From Aurantibacter sp034110465 (GTDB lineage Bacteria; Bacteroidota; Bacteroidia; Flavobacteriales; Flavobacteriaceae): a stretch of 64,000 nt of DNA. Each line of letters opens with the position of its first letter. Position 1 is the first letter of the stretch. Positions 18,103 to 26,250 of this stretch are shown here, piece by piece. The stretch spans positions 264,804 to 328,803 of the forward strand of contig JAWUZD010000010.1 of the NCBI GenBank assembly GCA_034110465.1, written 5' to 3'. A program made the translations under genes and the position numbers. A model generated the notes under the pieces. It ran no database searches. It was not told the DNA's origin and worked only from the letters and a program-made list of their open reading frames with translations.

Positions 18103-18876
18103 GTGTGGCATCAAATTAAATCTTACATAAAATTCCTTTTAAAATCCTCCAATCAACATGGTGTACATTCGCCATTTGTTTATAATTTGGTAACTAAATG
18201 CTTTTATGATAAAAAGCGCTATTCAACATATAAAGATTTAAAAAACTATAAGTCAGATTTATTAAAGAATGATATATCCATAGAAGTTACAGATTTAGGA
18301 AAAGGATCACGAATTTCTAACAAAACTAGAAGAAGAATTACTAGTATTGCAAAAAATGCAGGAAGCACAAAAAAAAGAGCACAACTACTCTATCGCTTAT
18401 CCCATTATTTTAAATTTGAAAACAGTTTAGAATTAGGAACCTCTTTAGGTATTGCGACTTATGCGCTACACAAAGGAAATCCAGAAGGAAAAATCACATC
18501 TATTGAAGGTTGCCCAAATATAGCAGACTTTACAACTCAAAATTTAAAAAAGAATAACACAAAAAACATCTCGATTCTAAATTCTGATATTTCTAAAAGT
18601 TTAGACAACTTAAAGGATGAAACATTCGATTTTGTTTTTTTAGATGGTAATCATCAAAAAGCACCAACTTTAAGTTATTTCGAATCGCTTTTAAATAACA
18701 TTACAAACGATTCTATATTTATATTTGATGATATTTACTGGTCTAAAGAAATGACTGAAGCTTGGGAAACAATAAAAAACCATCCAAAAGTTACAGTTAC
18801 TATAGATTCTTATTGGTGCGGATTTGTGTTTTTTAGAAAAGAACAAGAAAAAGAGCATTTTACAATTAGACTGTAA
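18103..18876 (+). CDS. SAM-dependent O-methyltransferase-like protein
   Basis: This 257-residue protein starts at a GTG; the opening MWHQIKSYIKFLLKSSNQHG and the HSPFVYNLVTKCFYD block directly behind it are the conserved N-terminus of a flavobacterial family, so the start is credible. NSLELGTSLGIATYAL (about residue 105) is motif I, TSIEGCPNIADF fits the SAM-ribose acidic residue, and FDFVFLDGNHQKAPTL is the strand-4 region with the DGNH metal or substrate site found in O-methyltransferases of the catechol type. It lies 61 bases after the ABC-F gene and could share its transcript. The substrate is unknown. Confidence 0.82.
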   Translation: MWHQIKSYIKFLLKSSNQHGVHSPFVYNLVTKCFYDKKRYSTYKDLKNYKSDLLKNDISIEVTDLGKGSRISNKTRRRITSIAKNAGSTKKRAQLLYRLSHYFKFENSLELGTSLGIATYALHKGNPEGKITSIEGCPNIADFTTQNLKKNNTKNISILNSDISKSLDNLKDETFDFVFLDGNHQKAPTLSYFESLLNNITNDSIFIFDDIYWSKEMTEAWETIKNHPKVTVTIDSYWCGFVFFRKEQEKEHFTIRL

Positions 18877-18926
18877 ACTCGACTAACTTTTAACAAAAAC
18901 CACTTCACTATTTAAATCAAAACTTA

Positions 18927-18934
18927 TAACTTCG
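18927..18934 (+). promoter_or_regulatory. Possible -7 element before cobalamin adenosyltransferase
   Basis: TAACTTCG resembles the TAnnTTTG consensus with one change. It overlaps the left arm of a short inverted repeat (GTCTGA, 18934-18939, with TCAGAC, 18949-18954) in what would be the leader. No -33 match is clear, so confidence is low. Confidence 0.3.
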
Positions 18935-18984
18935 TCTGAGTAAATTCTTCAGACTAACAACTACAACATCAAAGACTATCAGAA

Positions 18985-19557
18985 ATGAAAATATATACTA
19001 AAACAGGAGATAAAGGTACAACCGCATTATTTGGCGGAACACGTGTTCCAAAACATCATATTAGAATTGACAGTTACGGAACTGTAGACGAATTAAACTC
19101 GCACATTGGTTTAATTCGCGATCAAGATATGAACGAATTATACAAAAATGTATTAATTATAATTCAAGATAAATTATTTACCGTTGGCGCTATCTTAGCT
19201 ACAGATCCAGAAAAGGCAACACTTAAAAATGGAAAAGAACGTTTAAATATTCCAAAAATAACCGAAGAAGATATTAAGTTATTAGAAGATGAAATGGATA
19301 GAATGAACGAATCCTTGCCTCCAATGACGCATTTTGTATTACCTGGAGGACATACAACTGTGTCATATTGTCACATTGCGCGTTGTGTTTGTAGAAGAGC
19401 AGAACGTTTAGCATCAGCACTTAACGAATTAGAACCCTTTTTACCAGAAGCTTTAAAATACCTAAATAGACTATCTGACTATCTTTTTGTGTTGGCACGA
19501 AAGTTGTCCAATGACTTACAAGCTAACGAAGTAAAATGGATTCCGGAAAAACACTAA
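18985..19557 (+). CDS. Cob(I)alamin adenosyltransferase, PduO type
   Basis: This 190-residue protein makes adenosylcobalamin from ATP and cob(I)alamin in the cytoplasm. The N-terminal ATP-binding motif reads YTKTGDKGTTALFGG, followed by RIDSYGTVDELNSHIG. The C-terminal helix carries CHIARCVCRRAER and LNRLSDYLFVLAR, all classical for the PduO/MMAB family. The length is standard. With the MeaB GTPase at 26251 it supports a working B12-dependent methylmalonyl-CoA mutase in this organism, though the mutase genes are not here. The upstream gap holds a weak promoter-like element. Confidence 0.95.
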   Translation: MKIYTKTGDKGTTALFGGTRVPKHHIRIDSYGTVDELNSHIGLIRDQDMNELYKNVLIIIQDKLFTVGAILATDPEKATLKNGKERLNIPKITEEDIKLLEDEMDRMNESLPPMTHFVLPGGHTTVSYCHIARCVCRRAERLASALNELEPFLPEALKYLNRLSDYLFVLARKLSNDLQANEVKWIPEKH

Positions 19558-19660
19558 ATCCAACTAAGTTAATAACGTTCATTAACAGCAATAATCAATA
19601 GGAGAATTGGCACTATTTTAATGTTAACAAAATTATAACACGTAATTAATCAACATTTAG

Positions 19661-19691
19661 TTTGCATATTTCAACTAAAAAATTATTTTTG
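19661..19691 (+). promoter_or_regulatory. Strong Bacteroidota-type promoter
   Basis: TTTG (19661-19664), a spacer of exactly 19 bases, then TATTTTTG (19684-19691). Both elements match the primary-sigma consensus of the phylum in full. The start codon of the small acidic protein follows 23 bases later. Confidence 0.8.
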
Positions 19692-19714
19692 CAAAAATTA
19701 AAACATACAAATAC

Positions 19715-19936
19715 ATGTATTGGACTTTAGAATTAGCATCTTATTTAAGTGATGCACCTTGGCCAGCAACAAAAGACGAGCTTATCGATTACGGAATACG
19801 TACCGGAGCACCTTTAGAAGTTGTAGAAAATTTACAATCTATTGAAGATGAAGGCGATGCTTACGATTCTATAGAGGAAATTTGGCCTGACTATCCTACA
19901 GAAGAAGATTATCTGTGGAACGAGGACGAATATTAA
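19715..19936 (+). CDS. Small acidic DUF2795-like protein
   Basis: This 73-residue protein is very acidic (many Asp and Glu, ending WNEDEY). Its opening MYWTLELASYLSDAPWPATK and the following DELIDYGIRTGAPLEVV resemble DUF2795, a small helical domain found alone in Flavobacteriia. No catalytic residues are evident, so a binding or regulatory role is possible but unproved. It stands alone between a near-perfect promoter and an intrinsic terminator, so it should be made as a short monocistronic mRNA, probably at a high level. That strong expression setup is seen directly; the function is not known to me. Confidence 0.8.
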   Translation: MYWTLELASYLSDAPWPATKDELIDYGIRTGAPLEVVENLQSIEDEGDAYDSIEEIWPDYPTEEDYLWNEDEY

Positions 19937-19953
19937 CTCTCATAAAACCTAAA

Positions 19954-19983
19954 AAAAAAGTCTCTTTGTTGAGGCTTTTTTTG
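19954..19983 (+). terminator. Intrinsic terminator after the small acidic protein
   Basis: AAGTCTC pairs with GAGGCTT across a six-base loop (one G-T wobble) and is followed by a run of T residues. Confidence 0.8.
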
Positions 19984-20095
19984 TGTTTTTATTCCAACTA
20001 AACCAAGTACTCTACGTATATTTAGCATCAAATTGCAGTAACACAATAACAAACCATATACAGGGGTAAAACCTCTGATTTAATAACATTATATT

Positions 20096-23000
20096 ATGAC
20101 TTTTTTAGATTCAGTATTAAAACTTTTTGTAGGAGACAAATCCAAACAAGATGTTAAGTCTATAATGCCTTTGGTAGACAAAGTTAAAACCTTTGGAGCT
20201 GCATTATCTGCATTATCTAACGATGAATTAAGAGCTAAAACCGAAGAGTTTAAAGCTAAAATTGCAGAAGCTAGAAAACCTTTTAACGACAGGATTGATG
20301 TTCTTAAAACTGAAGCCGATGCTACAGAAGATATCGATAGACGTGAAGACATCTATCAAGAAATAGATAAAATTAAAGATGAATCTTACACAGCAAGCGA
20401 ATTAGTTTTAACAGATATTCTTCCAGAAGCTTTTGGAGTTGTTAAAGAAACTGCCATTCGTTTTACAAATAATACACAAGTAGAAGTTACAGCTAACGAG
20501 TTTGACCGTTTAATTTCTGGACGTAAAGACAATGTTACTTTAGATGGCGATAAAGCTATTTGGGCAAATTCTTGGGATGCTGCTGGAAAAGAAGTGACTT
20601 GGGATATGATCCATTACGATGTTCAGTTAATTGGTGGTATTGCAATGCACCAAGGTAAAATTGCAGAAATGCAAACTGGAGAAGGAAAAACATTAGTAGC
20701 AACTCTACCAGTATACTTAAATGCATTAGCAGGAAAAGGAGTTCACTTAGTAACCGTAAACGACTATTTAGCGAAAAGAGATAGTGCCTGGATGGCGCCT
20801 ATTTTTGAATTTCACGGGTTAAGCGTAGATTGTATTGATTATCATCAGCCAAACTCGGACGAAAGAAGAAAAGCTTACAACGCAGATATTACTTACGGTA
20901 CAAATAACGAATTTGGTTTCGATTATTTACGTGATAATATGTCGCATTCACCAGACGATTTAGTACAACGTCCACATCACTATGCAATTGTAGATGAAGT
21001 AGATTCAGTATTAGTAGATGATGCACGTACACCATTAATAATCTCTGGTCCTATTCCTCAAGGAGACAGACACGAGTTTACAGAATTAAAACCTCAAGTA
21101 GAAAATATTGTATCGGTTCAACAAAAATATTTAGTGAGTGTTTTAGCCGAAGCAAAAAAGCAAATAGCAAATGGCGATACTAAAGAAGGTGCTTTTCAAT
21201 TATTAAGAGTCTTTAGAGGTATTCCTAAAAACAAAGCGTTAATTAAATTTTTATCTGAAGAAGGAATCAAATTATTACTTCAAAAGACCGAAAATTCTTA
21301 TATGGCAGACAATAACCGCGAAATGCCTAAGGTAGATGCGGAATTGTACTATGTTATAGACGAAAAAAATAATCAAATTGAATTAACAGATAAAGGTGTA
21401 GATTATCTTTCAGGTGAAGAAAATCCAGACTTTTTTGTGTTACCAGAAATTGGTTTAGAAATTGCTAAAATAGAAAAACAAGGTTTACCAACTGAAGAAG
21501 AAGCAGAACTTAAAGAAGTACTTTTTAAAGACTTCAGTATTAAATCGGAACGTATTCACACACTAAATCAGTTATTAAAAGCTTACGCATTATTTGAAAA
21601 AGATAACCAATATGTGGTTATGGAGAATAAAGTAATGATCGTAGACGAGCAAACTGGTCGTATTATGGATGGTCGTCGTTATAGCGATGGCTTACACCAA
21701 GCTATTGAAGCTAAAGAAGATGTTAAGATTGAAGATGCTACACAAACTTTTGCAACCGTAACGCTTCAAAATTTCTTTAGAATGTATCGTAAATTGTCTG
21801 GTATGACAGGTACTGCGGTAACAGAAGCTGGAGAATTATGGGAAATTTATAAATTAGATGTTGTAGAAATTCCAACTAACAGACCTATTGCCAGAGATGA
21901 TAGAGACGATTTAGTTTACAAAACAAAACGTGAAAAATATAATGCTGTAATTGACGAAGTAACCAAATTATCTCAAGCAGGAAGACCGGTTTTAATTGGA
22001 ACAACTAATGTAGAAATTTCGGAACTTTTAGGGAAAATGTTACATATGCGAAAAGTACCACACAATGTACTTAACGCAAAATTACACAAACGTGAAGCAG
22101 ATATTGTTGCAGAAGCAGGACAACCCGGACAAGTAACTATTGCAACTAATATGGCTGGTCGTGGAACAGATATTAAGTTAAGCGAAGAAGTTAAAGCTGC
22201 AGGAGGATTAGCAATTGTAGGTACAGAACGTCACGATTCTAGACGTGTTGATAGACAATTACGTGGTCGTGCTGGTAGACAAGGAGATCCAGGAAGTTCT
22301 CAATTCTATGTTTCTTTAGAGGATAATTTAATGCGTCTTTTTGGTTCAGAACGAATTGCAAAAATGATGGATAGAATGGGATTAAAAGAAGGCGAAGTAA
22401 TTCAGCATTCTATGATTTCTAAATCTATTGAACGTGCACAGAAAAAAGTAGAAGAGAATAACTTTGGTGTTAGAAAACGTCTTTTAGAGTATGATGATGT
22501 TATGAATGCGCAACGTGAAGTTGTTTACAAGCGTAGATATAATGCCCTATTTGGAGAACGTTTAAGTGTAGATATTGCCAATATGGTTTATGATACTGCT
22601 GAAGTAATTTCAGATAGTAATAAAGCTGCAAACGACTTTAAGAATTTCGAATTTGAATTGATTCGCTATTTTTCTATGAGCTCTCCAATTACACAAGCAG
22701 AATTCGCAAAATTAACAGCTTTAGATATTGCTCAAAAAGTATACAAAGAAGCTTTTGCTCATTACAAGTCTAAAATGGCTAAAAATGCTGAAGTTGCTTA
22801 CCCAGTAATTAAAAATGTGTACGAAACACAACGTGATCAATTTAAACGTATTGTTGTGCCATTTACAGATGGTGTAAAATCTCTACAAGTCGTAACAGAT
22901 TTAGAAAAAGCATACCAAACTGAAGGAAAACAATTAATTGTAGATTTTGAAAAAAATATTTCTTTAGCTATTATTGATGATGCTTGGAAAACGCATCTAC

Positions 23001-23449
23001 GTAAAATGGATGAGCTAAAACAATCTGTACAATTAGCTGTTCACGAGCAAAAAGACCCTCTATTAATTTACAAGTTTGAAGCTTTCGAATTATTTAAAGG
23101 AATGATTGATAGCGTAAACAAAGAAGTCATTTCATTCTTATTTAAAGGTGAATTACCTCAAGAAACTACAAATGCTATTACCGAAGCAAGAGAAGTTAAG
23201 CAAAAAGAAAAACTTAACTTACAGAAAGACGAAATTCAAAATTTAGACCAACGTTCTGCGCAAAATAGACAAGCAGGACAAACACAACCTGAAAGACAAA
23301 TAGTAGAAACTATTGTTAGAGATCAACCAAAAATTGGTAGAAACGACAAAGTGACTATTAAAAATGTAATGACAGGAGAAAACAAAACGGTTAAGTACAA
23401 ACAAGCTGAACCATTACTAACTGGAGGAACTTGGGTTATTATTAAATAA
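20096..23449 (+). CDS. secA: Preprotein translocase ATPase SecA
   Basis: This 1117-residue protein is the motor of the Sec translocase at the inner membrane. Walker A is MQTGEGKTLVATLP (about residue 192), the DEAD-like Walker B lies in AIVDEVDSVLVDDARTPL, and NMAGRGTDIKL with GRAGRQGDPGSSQFY gives the second ATPase domain. It is longer than E. coli SecA (901), owing to insertions before and between ATPase motifs, as usual in Bacteroidota. The C-terminus is Gln and Lys-rich and lacks the cysteine zinc motif found in E. coli. A weak hairpin (CAGGGGT/ACCTCTG, 20061-20077) lies in the leader. A strong terminator follows. Confidence 0.97.
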   Translation: MTFLDSVLKLFVGDKSKQDVKSIMPLVDKVKTFGAALSALSNDELRAKTEEFKAKIAEARKPFNDRIDVLKTEADATEDIDRREDIYQEIDKIKDESYTASELVLTDILPEAFGVVKETAIRFTNNTQVEVTANEFDRLISGRKDNVTLDGDKAIWANSWDAAGKEVTWDMIHYDVQLIGGIAMHQGKIAEMQTGEGKTLVATLPVYLNALAGKGVHLVTVNDYLAKRDSAWMAPIFEFHGLSVDCIDYHQPNSDERRKAYNADITYGTNNEFGFDYLRDNMSHSPDDLVQRPHHYAIVDEVDSVLVDDARTPLIISGPIPQGDRHEFTELKPQVENIVSVQQKYLVSVLAEAKKQIANGDTKEGAFQLLRVFRGIPKNKALIKFLSEEGIKLLLQKTENSYMADNNREMPKVDAELYYVIDEKNNQIELTDKGVDYLSGEENPDFFVLPEIGLEIAKIEKQGLPTEEEAELKEVLFKDFSIKSERIHTLNQLLKAYALFEKDNQYVVMENKVMIVDEQTGRIMDGRRYSDGLHQAIEAKEDVKIEDATQTFATVTLQNFFRMYRKLSGMTGTAVTEAGELWEIYKLDVVEIPTNRPIARDDRDDLVYKTKREKYNAVIDEVTKLSQAGRPVLIGTTNVEISELLGKMLHMRKVPHNVLNAKLHKREADIVAEAGQPGQVTIATNMAGRGTDIKLSEEVKAAGGLAIVGTERHDSRRVDRQLRGRAGRQGDPGSSQFYVSLEDNLMRLFGSERIAKMMDRMGLKEGEVIQHSMISKSIERAQKKVEENNFGVRKRLLEYDDVMNAQREVVYKRRYNALFGERLSVDIANMVYDTAEVISDSNKAANDFKNFEFELIRYFSMSSPITQAEFAKLTALDIAQKVYKEAFAHYKSKMAKNAEVAYPVIKNVYETQRDQFKRIVVPFTDGVKSLQVVTDLEKAYQTEGKQLIVDFEKNISLAIIDDAWKTHLRKMDELKQSVQLAVHEQKDPLLIYKFEAFELFKGMIDSVNKEVISFLFKGELPQETTNAITEAREVKQKEKLNLQKDEIQNLDQRSAQNRQAGQTQPERQIVETIVRDQPKIGRNDKVTIKNVMTGENKTVKYKQAEPLLTGGTWVIIK

Positions 23450-23471
23450 CTGGAACCAATTATAACTTATA

Positions 23472-23503
23472 AAAAATCCCAAAACTTCTGTTTTGGGATT
23501 TTT
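23472..23503 (+). terminator. Intrinsic terminator after secA
   Basis: A 14-base perfect inverted repeat (AAAAATCCCAAAAC with GTTTTGGGATTTTT) with a TTCT loop and a T-rich tail. Confidence 0.92.
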
Positions 23504-23564
23504 ATTTTAAATTCATTCGTTTAAAATAAAAGTATTAAAACACTTACAATCTACTAATTACAAC

Positions 23565-23572
23565 TATCTTTG
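23565..23572 (+). promoter_or_regulatory. -7 promoter element of the J-domain/KTSC gene
   Basis: TATCTTTG matches TAnnTTTG in full and stands 20 bases before the ATG. No clear -33 TTG is visible. Confidence 0.55.
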
Positions 23573-23592
23573 CGCTTTATTAAAAATTCCCT

Positions 23593-24039
23593 ATGAAACG
23601 CGTTAAAGAATACAGAACATTATTTGCTGCAGAGCCAAAGTCAACTTTAAAAGAATTAAAAACGTCTTACCGTAATTTGGTTAAAGATTGGCATCCAGAT
23701 AAATTTCAGGATGATGCCCAAAAATTAGAAGAAGCAGAAATAATGGGCCGTAAAGTTATTGACGCATATCACTTTTTAGTAAGCATAGCCCCAGAAACTA
23801 AAGCTAAAAATTTAGATGAATACACAGCTGCAATTACCTCTGGTATTGTAGATTTTCAACATAAAGGTGTGCTTTTAGAAGTTACTTTTGTAGACGGAAC
23901 AACTTACGAGTATTTTGGTGTACCAAAAGCTATTTATATTAAAATGTGCCAATCGGATAAATTAGTTCGTTATTGTAAAAGAAGCATATTCAACTCTTAC
24001 CTATATAGAAAGTCTAAAAAGAGTCTACAAGAAGCTTAA
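23593..24039 (+). CDS. J-domain protein fused to a KTSC domain
   Basis: This 148-residue protein joins two domains. Residues about 1-65 are a J domain, with helix LKELKTSYRNLVKDW and the HPD motif at 34-36 (HPDKF), which stimulates Hsp70 ATPase. Residues about 80-140 are a KTSC-like domain: VLLEVTFVDGTTYEYFGVP, then a conserved lysine/serine-rich end (YCKRSIFNSYLYRKSKKS). KTSC domains are often fused to nucleic-acid or translation-linked modules, so the pair may recruit DnaK to RNA or a ribosome-linked client; this is inference. It is monocistronic, between a promoter and a strong terminator. Confidence 0.85.
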   Translation: MKRVKEYRTLFAAEPKSTLKELKTSYRNLVKDWHPDKFQDDAQKLEEAEIMGRKVIDAYHFLVSIAPETKAKNLDEYTAAITSGIVDFQHKGVLLEVTFVDGTTYEYFGVPKAIYIKMCQSDKLVRYCKRSIFNSYLYRKSKKSLQEA

Positions 24040-24066
24040 TTAAGAATTCTTATTAGAATACATTTG

Positions 24067-24106
24067 AATCTCCGACTAATTTCGTATAAATTAGTCGGAG
24101 ATTTTT
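24067..24106 (+). terminator. Strong intrinsic terminator, 16-base stem
   Basis: Perfect 16-base arms (AATCTCCGACTAATTT, 24067-24082, and its complement, 24088-24103) with a five-base loop and a T-run. It ends the J-domain/KTSC transcript. It lies only 12 bases before the ATG of the next gene, so that gene needs a promoter inside or overlapping it, or read-through. Confidence 0.92.
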
Positions 24107-24117
24107 ATTTGAAACTA

Positions 24118-25563
24118 ATGCGTTTAAATCAATATTTTATTACAGATAACCAGTCAACTAACGTTGAGGACTTTAACAGGCATAAGTTCAATGAATTTAC
24201 AGTATATAATCATGAAAATTTAAATGTTTCATTTGAAGAAACAACAGACGTTAAAGTTCTGCTTTTGGGTTATATTATTAATCCATTTGTGACAGAACTA
24301 TCTAATTTAAAGATCACAAAACAACTATCAAAGTTAACAACTAAACAAGCTGTTTTAGAGTATTTGGAAAAGTGTTCTGGTAGATTTGTTTTATTAATTT
24401 CAATTTGCAATGATACATTTGTTATAACTGATTGTATGGCATTGCGTCAAGTGTATTATTATTTTAAAGATGATTTTACTTATTTATCTTCAAATGAAAA
24501 ATTACTATTAGATACTTTAAATTTAGAACCAGAAATTTCTACAGAAAAGAAGGCATTAGTTAAAGACACTGTATTCTTAAACATTCAAGAACATTGGTTT
24601 TTAAGCGAATCAAATTGGGATAACAGGTTAAAACGATTAGCACCTAATCAACTGTTAAATATTATATATAAAAAAACGGAACGAATTCCTCTTTACAACA
24701 TAGATACTTTAAGTTATGAAGCTGTTATAAAAGAAAGTTCTACCATTCTAAACAACTCTCTTTTAGCAGTCTCTAAACGTTACAAGTTAAGTGTTCCAAT
24801 TACTTCTGGTTATGATTCAAGACTAATGTTGGCAGCTGGTTTAGCCGAAGGTTTAAAAATGGAGAATTTCATTTTTAATAGAGAAGGTACTTATGTTAAA
24901 AGAGATGTTGCTTCTGCTAAGGAATTAGCTAAAGAATTCAACTTAAATTTTAAAGTCATAACTACAGAAGTTTTAAATCAGGATTTTATAAACGACTATA
25001 ATAAACAGTTTATAGTCCCAAGATTACTTCAAAAGACACAAAATATTCAGTGGTTTAAAAATAATTTAAAATCAAAAGAAAAAATAAATATTGTTGGAAT
25101 TGGTGGTGGATTATTAAAAGCATTTTATAACGAAGATAAATTTATAACTATAGACAATATTATTAAAGAAGTTGATGTGGATTGTAACAATATCAATAAA
25201 AAAGCTGTTTCAGAGTGGTTAGAATCAACAACGCATTATGCTAAAAAATATAATATTAATCTAAGCGATTTGTTTTTCTTAGAGATTAGAACAGGACTTT
25301 GGGCAAGTAAAACATCATTAGAATTAGACTATGCTGAATTGGAAGAGTTTTCACCTTTTAATAATAGATACTTTATCTATTCATTGTTAAAAAACACAAC
25401 AATAGACCAACGTAAATCTTTACGGTTTTATAAAGATTTACTAGAGCAAACCTATTCTGGAATTACTACTATATCACTAAACCCAGATACTTGGAGAGAT
25501 ATTATTAAAAAAATCGTTTTTTATGATTCTTATAAGAAATGGTTTCATAAAATTAAATATTAG
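24118..25563 (+). CDS. Divergent asparagine-synthetase-like protein
   Basis: The frame is open from a TTG at 24064, but that would place a terminator inside the gene; the ATG at 24118 gives 481 residues and is preferred. The C-terminal half resembles the ATP-pyrophosphatase domain of asparagine synthetases: LSVPITSGYDSRLMLAAGLA (about residues 224-243) corresponds to the SGGxDS loop with Tyr for the second Gly. The N-terminal half resembles the glutaminase fold (FVLLISICNDTFVITD) but starts MRLNQ, so the catalytic Cys is missing. Such orphan members may form amides or modify peptides or sugars using ammonia or no amide donor. It is more AT-rich than its neighbours and may be a recent arrival. 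Confidence 0.7.
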   Translation: MRLNQYFITDNQSTNVEDFNRHKFNEFTVYNHENLNVSFEETTDVKVLLLGYIINPFVTELSNLKITKQLSKLTTKQAVLEYLEKCSGRFVLLISICNDTFVITDCMALRQVYYYFKDDFTYLSSNEKLLLDTLNLEPEISTEKKALVKDTVFLNIQEHWFLSESNWDNRLKRLAPNQLLNIIYKKTERIPLYNIDTLSYEAVIKESSTILNNSLLAVSKRYKLSVPITSGYDSRLMLAAGLAEGLKMENFIFNREGTYVKRDVASAKELAKEFNLNFKVITTEVLNQDFINDYNKQFIVPRLLQKTQNIQWFKNNLKSKEKINIVGIGGGLLKAFYNEDKFITIDNIIKEVDVDCNNINKKAVSEWLESTTHYAKKYNINLSDLFFLEIRTGLWASKTSLELDYAELEEFSPFNNRYFIYSLLKNTTIDQRKSLRFYKDLLEQTYSGITTISLNPDTWRDIIKKIVFYDSYKKWFHKIKY

Positions 25564-25607
25564 TTTTTACAATTTTAATCTTTAAGAAACATTTAATAGT
25601 CAACAGC

Positions 25608-25638
25608 TTTAGCATTAAAGGACTTTAAAGTATCTTTG
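25608..25638 (+). promoter_or_regulatory. Promoter of the DUF2911 gene
   Basis: TTTA (25608-25611), 19 bases, then TATCTTTG (25631-25638), a full -7 match with the last base of the -33 element changed. The ATG follows 21 bases later. Confidence 0.6.
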
Positions 25639-25659
25639 ATTTAATTACAATTTATTTAA

Positions 25660-26205
25660 ATGAAACGCATAATTTTTATATTAATTATAGTCGCAATAGC
25701 CGTTTTTGGAATTTCTTATTTTAACGATGGTGCAGTAAACAAACCTTTAAGTCCAAAGAAAACAGTAGTCTTTGAAGTTGAAGATTTAGAATTGGAAATC
25801 TTTTACAATCGACCTTCTAAACGAAATCGTGAGATTTTTGGAGCTTTAGTACCTTTTAATGAAATTTGGAGAACTGGAGCAAATGAAGCGACTACTTTTG
25901 AAACCAATAAAGATTTGCATATTGGAGAACACACTTTAAAGAAAGGGAAATATACACTTTGGACTATTCCAAATGATACATCTTGGACAGTTATTTTTAA
26001 TTCTAAAATGTATGCTTGGGGCGTAGATGAAACGAATAAACCAATGAGAGAAGCTGAATTCGATGTGGTTACTTACAGTACAAATGTTAATAAATTAAAT
26101 ACAGAAGTAGAGCAATTTACTATGGCTTTTGATAATTCTACGGATAATTTATTTTTAACAATGGCTTGGGATAATACTAAAATTGAAGTGCCTCTAAAAA
26201 AATAA
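25660..26205 (+). CDS. DUF2911 family secreted or membrane-anchored protein
   Basis: This 181-residue protein begins with a short basic end and one hydrophobic segment (IIFILIIVAIAVFGISYF, about 4-21), either a signal peptide or a membrane anchor. The rest matches the DUF2911 family: VEDLELEIFYNRPSKRNR, then EIWRTGANEATTFETNKDL and GKYTLWTIPNDTSWTVIFN. The family is common in Bacteroidota and has no established function; the fold is beta-rich. It has its own promoter. No enzyme residues are evident. The sequence suggests an exported structural or ligand-binding domain, which is a guess. Confidence 0.85.
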   Translation: MKRIIFILIIVAIAVFGISYFNDGAVNKPLSPKKTVVFEVEDLELEIFYNRPSKRNREIFGALVPFNEIWRTGANEATTFETNKDLHIGEHTLKKGKYTLWTIPNDTSWTVIFNSKMYAWGVDETNKPMREAEFDVVTYSTNVNKLNTEVEQFTMAFDNSTDNLFLTMAWDNTKIEVPLKK

Positions 26206-26227
26206 TAAAACTTCTTTCTTTCAGTTT

Positions 26228-26235
26228 TACATTTG
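26228..26235 (+). promoter_or_regulatory. -7 element before the MeaB gene
   Basis: TACATTTG is a full match to TAnnTTTG and lies 15 bases before the ATG at 26251. The -33 region is unclear. Confidence 0.5.
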
Positions 26236-26250
26236 ACAAAACTCTAAAAT

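Noticed and set aside
18934..18954. Inverted repeat GTCTGA/TCAGAC as a terminator
   Set aside because: The stem is short, the loop is nine bases, and no T-run follows.
20061..20077. Small hairpin in the secA leader as a regulatory element
   Set aside because: Seven pairs with a wobble and a three-base loop; no further support such as an upstream arrest peptide.
24064..24117. Upstream TTG start of the asparagine-synthetase-like gene
   Set aside because: It would code through a perfect 16-base-pair terminator stem; ATG at 24118 is better.
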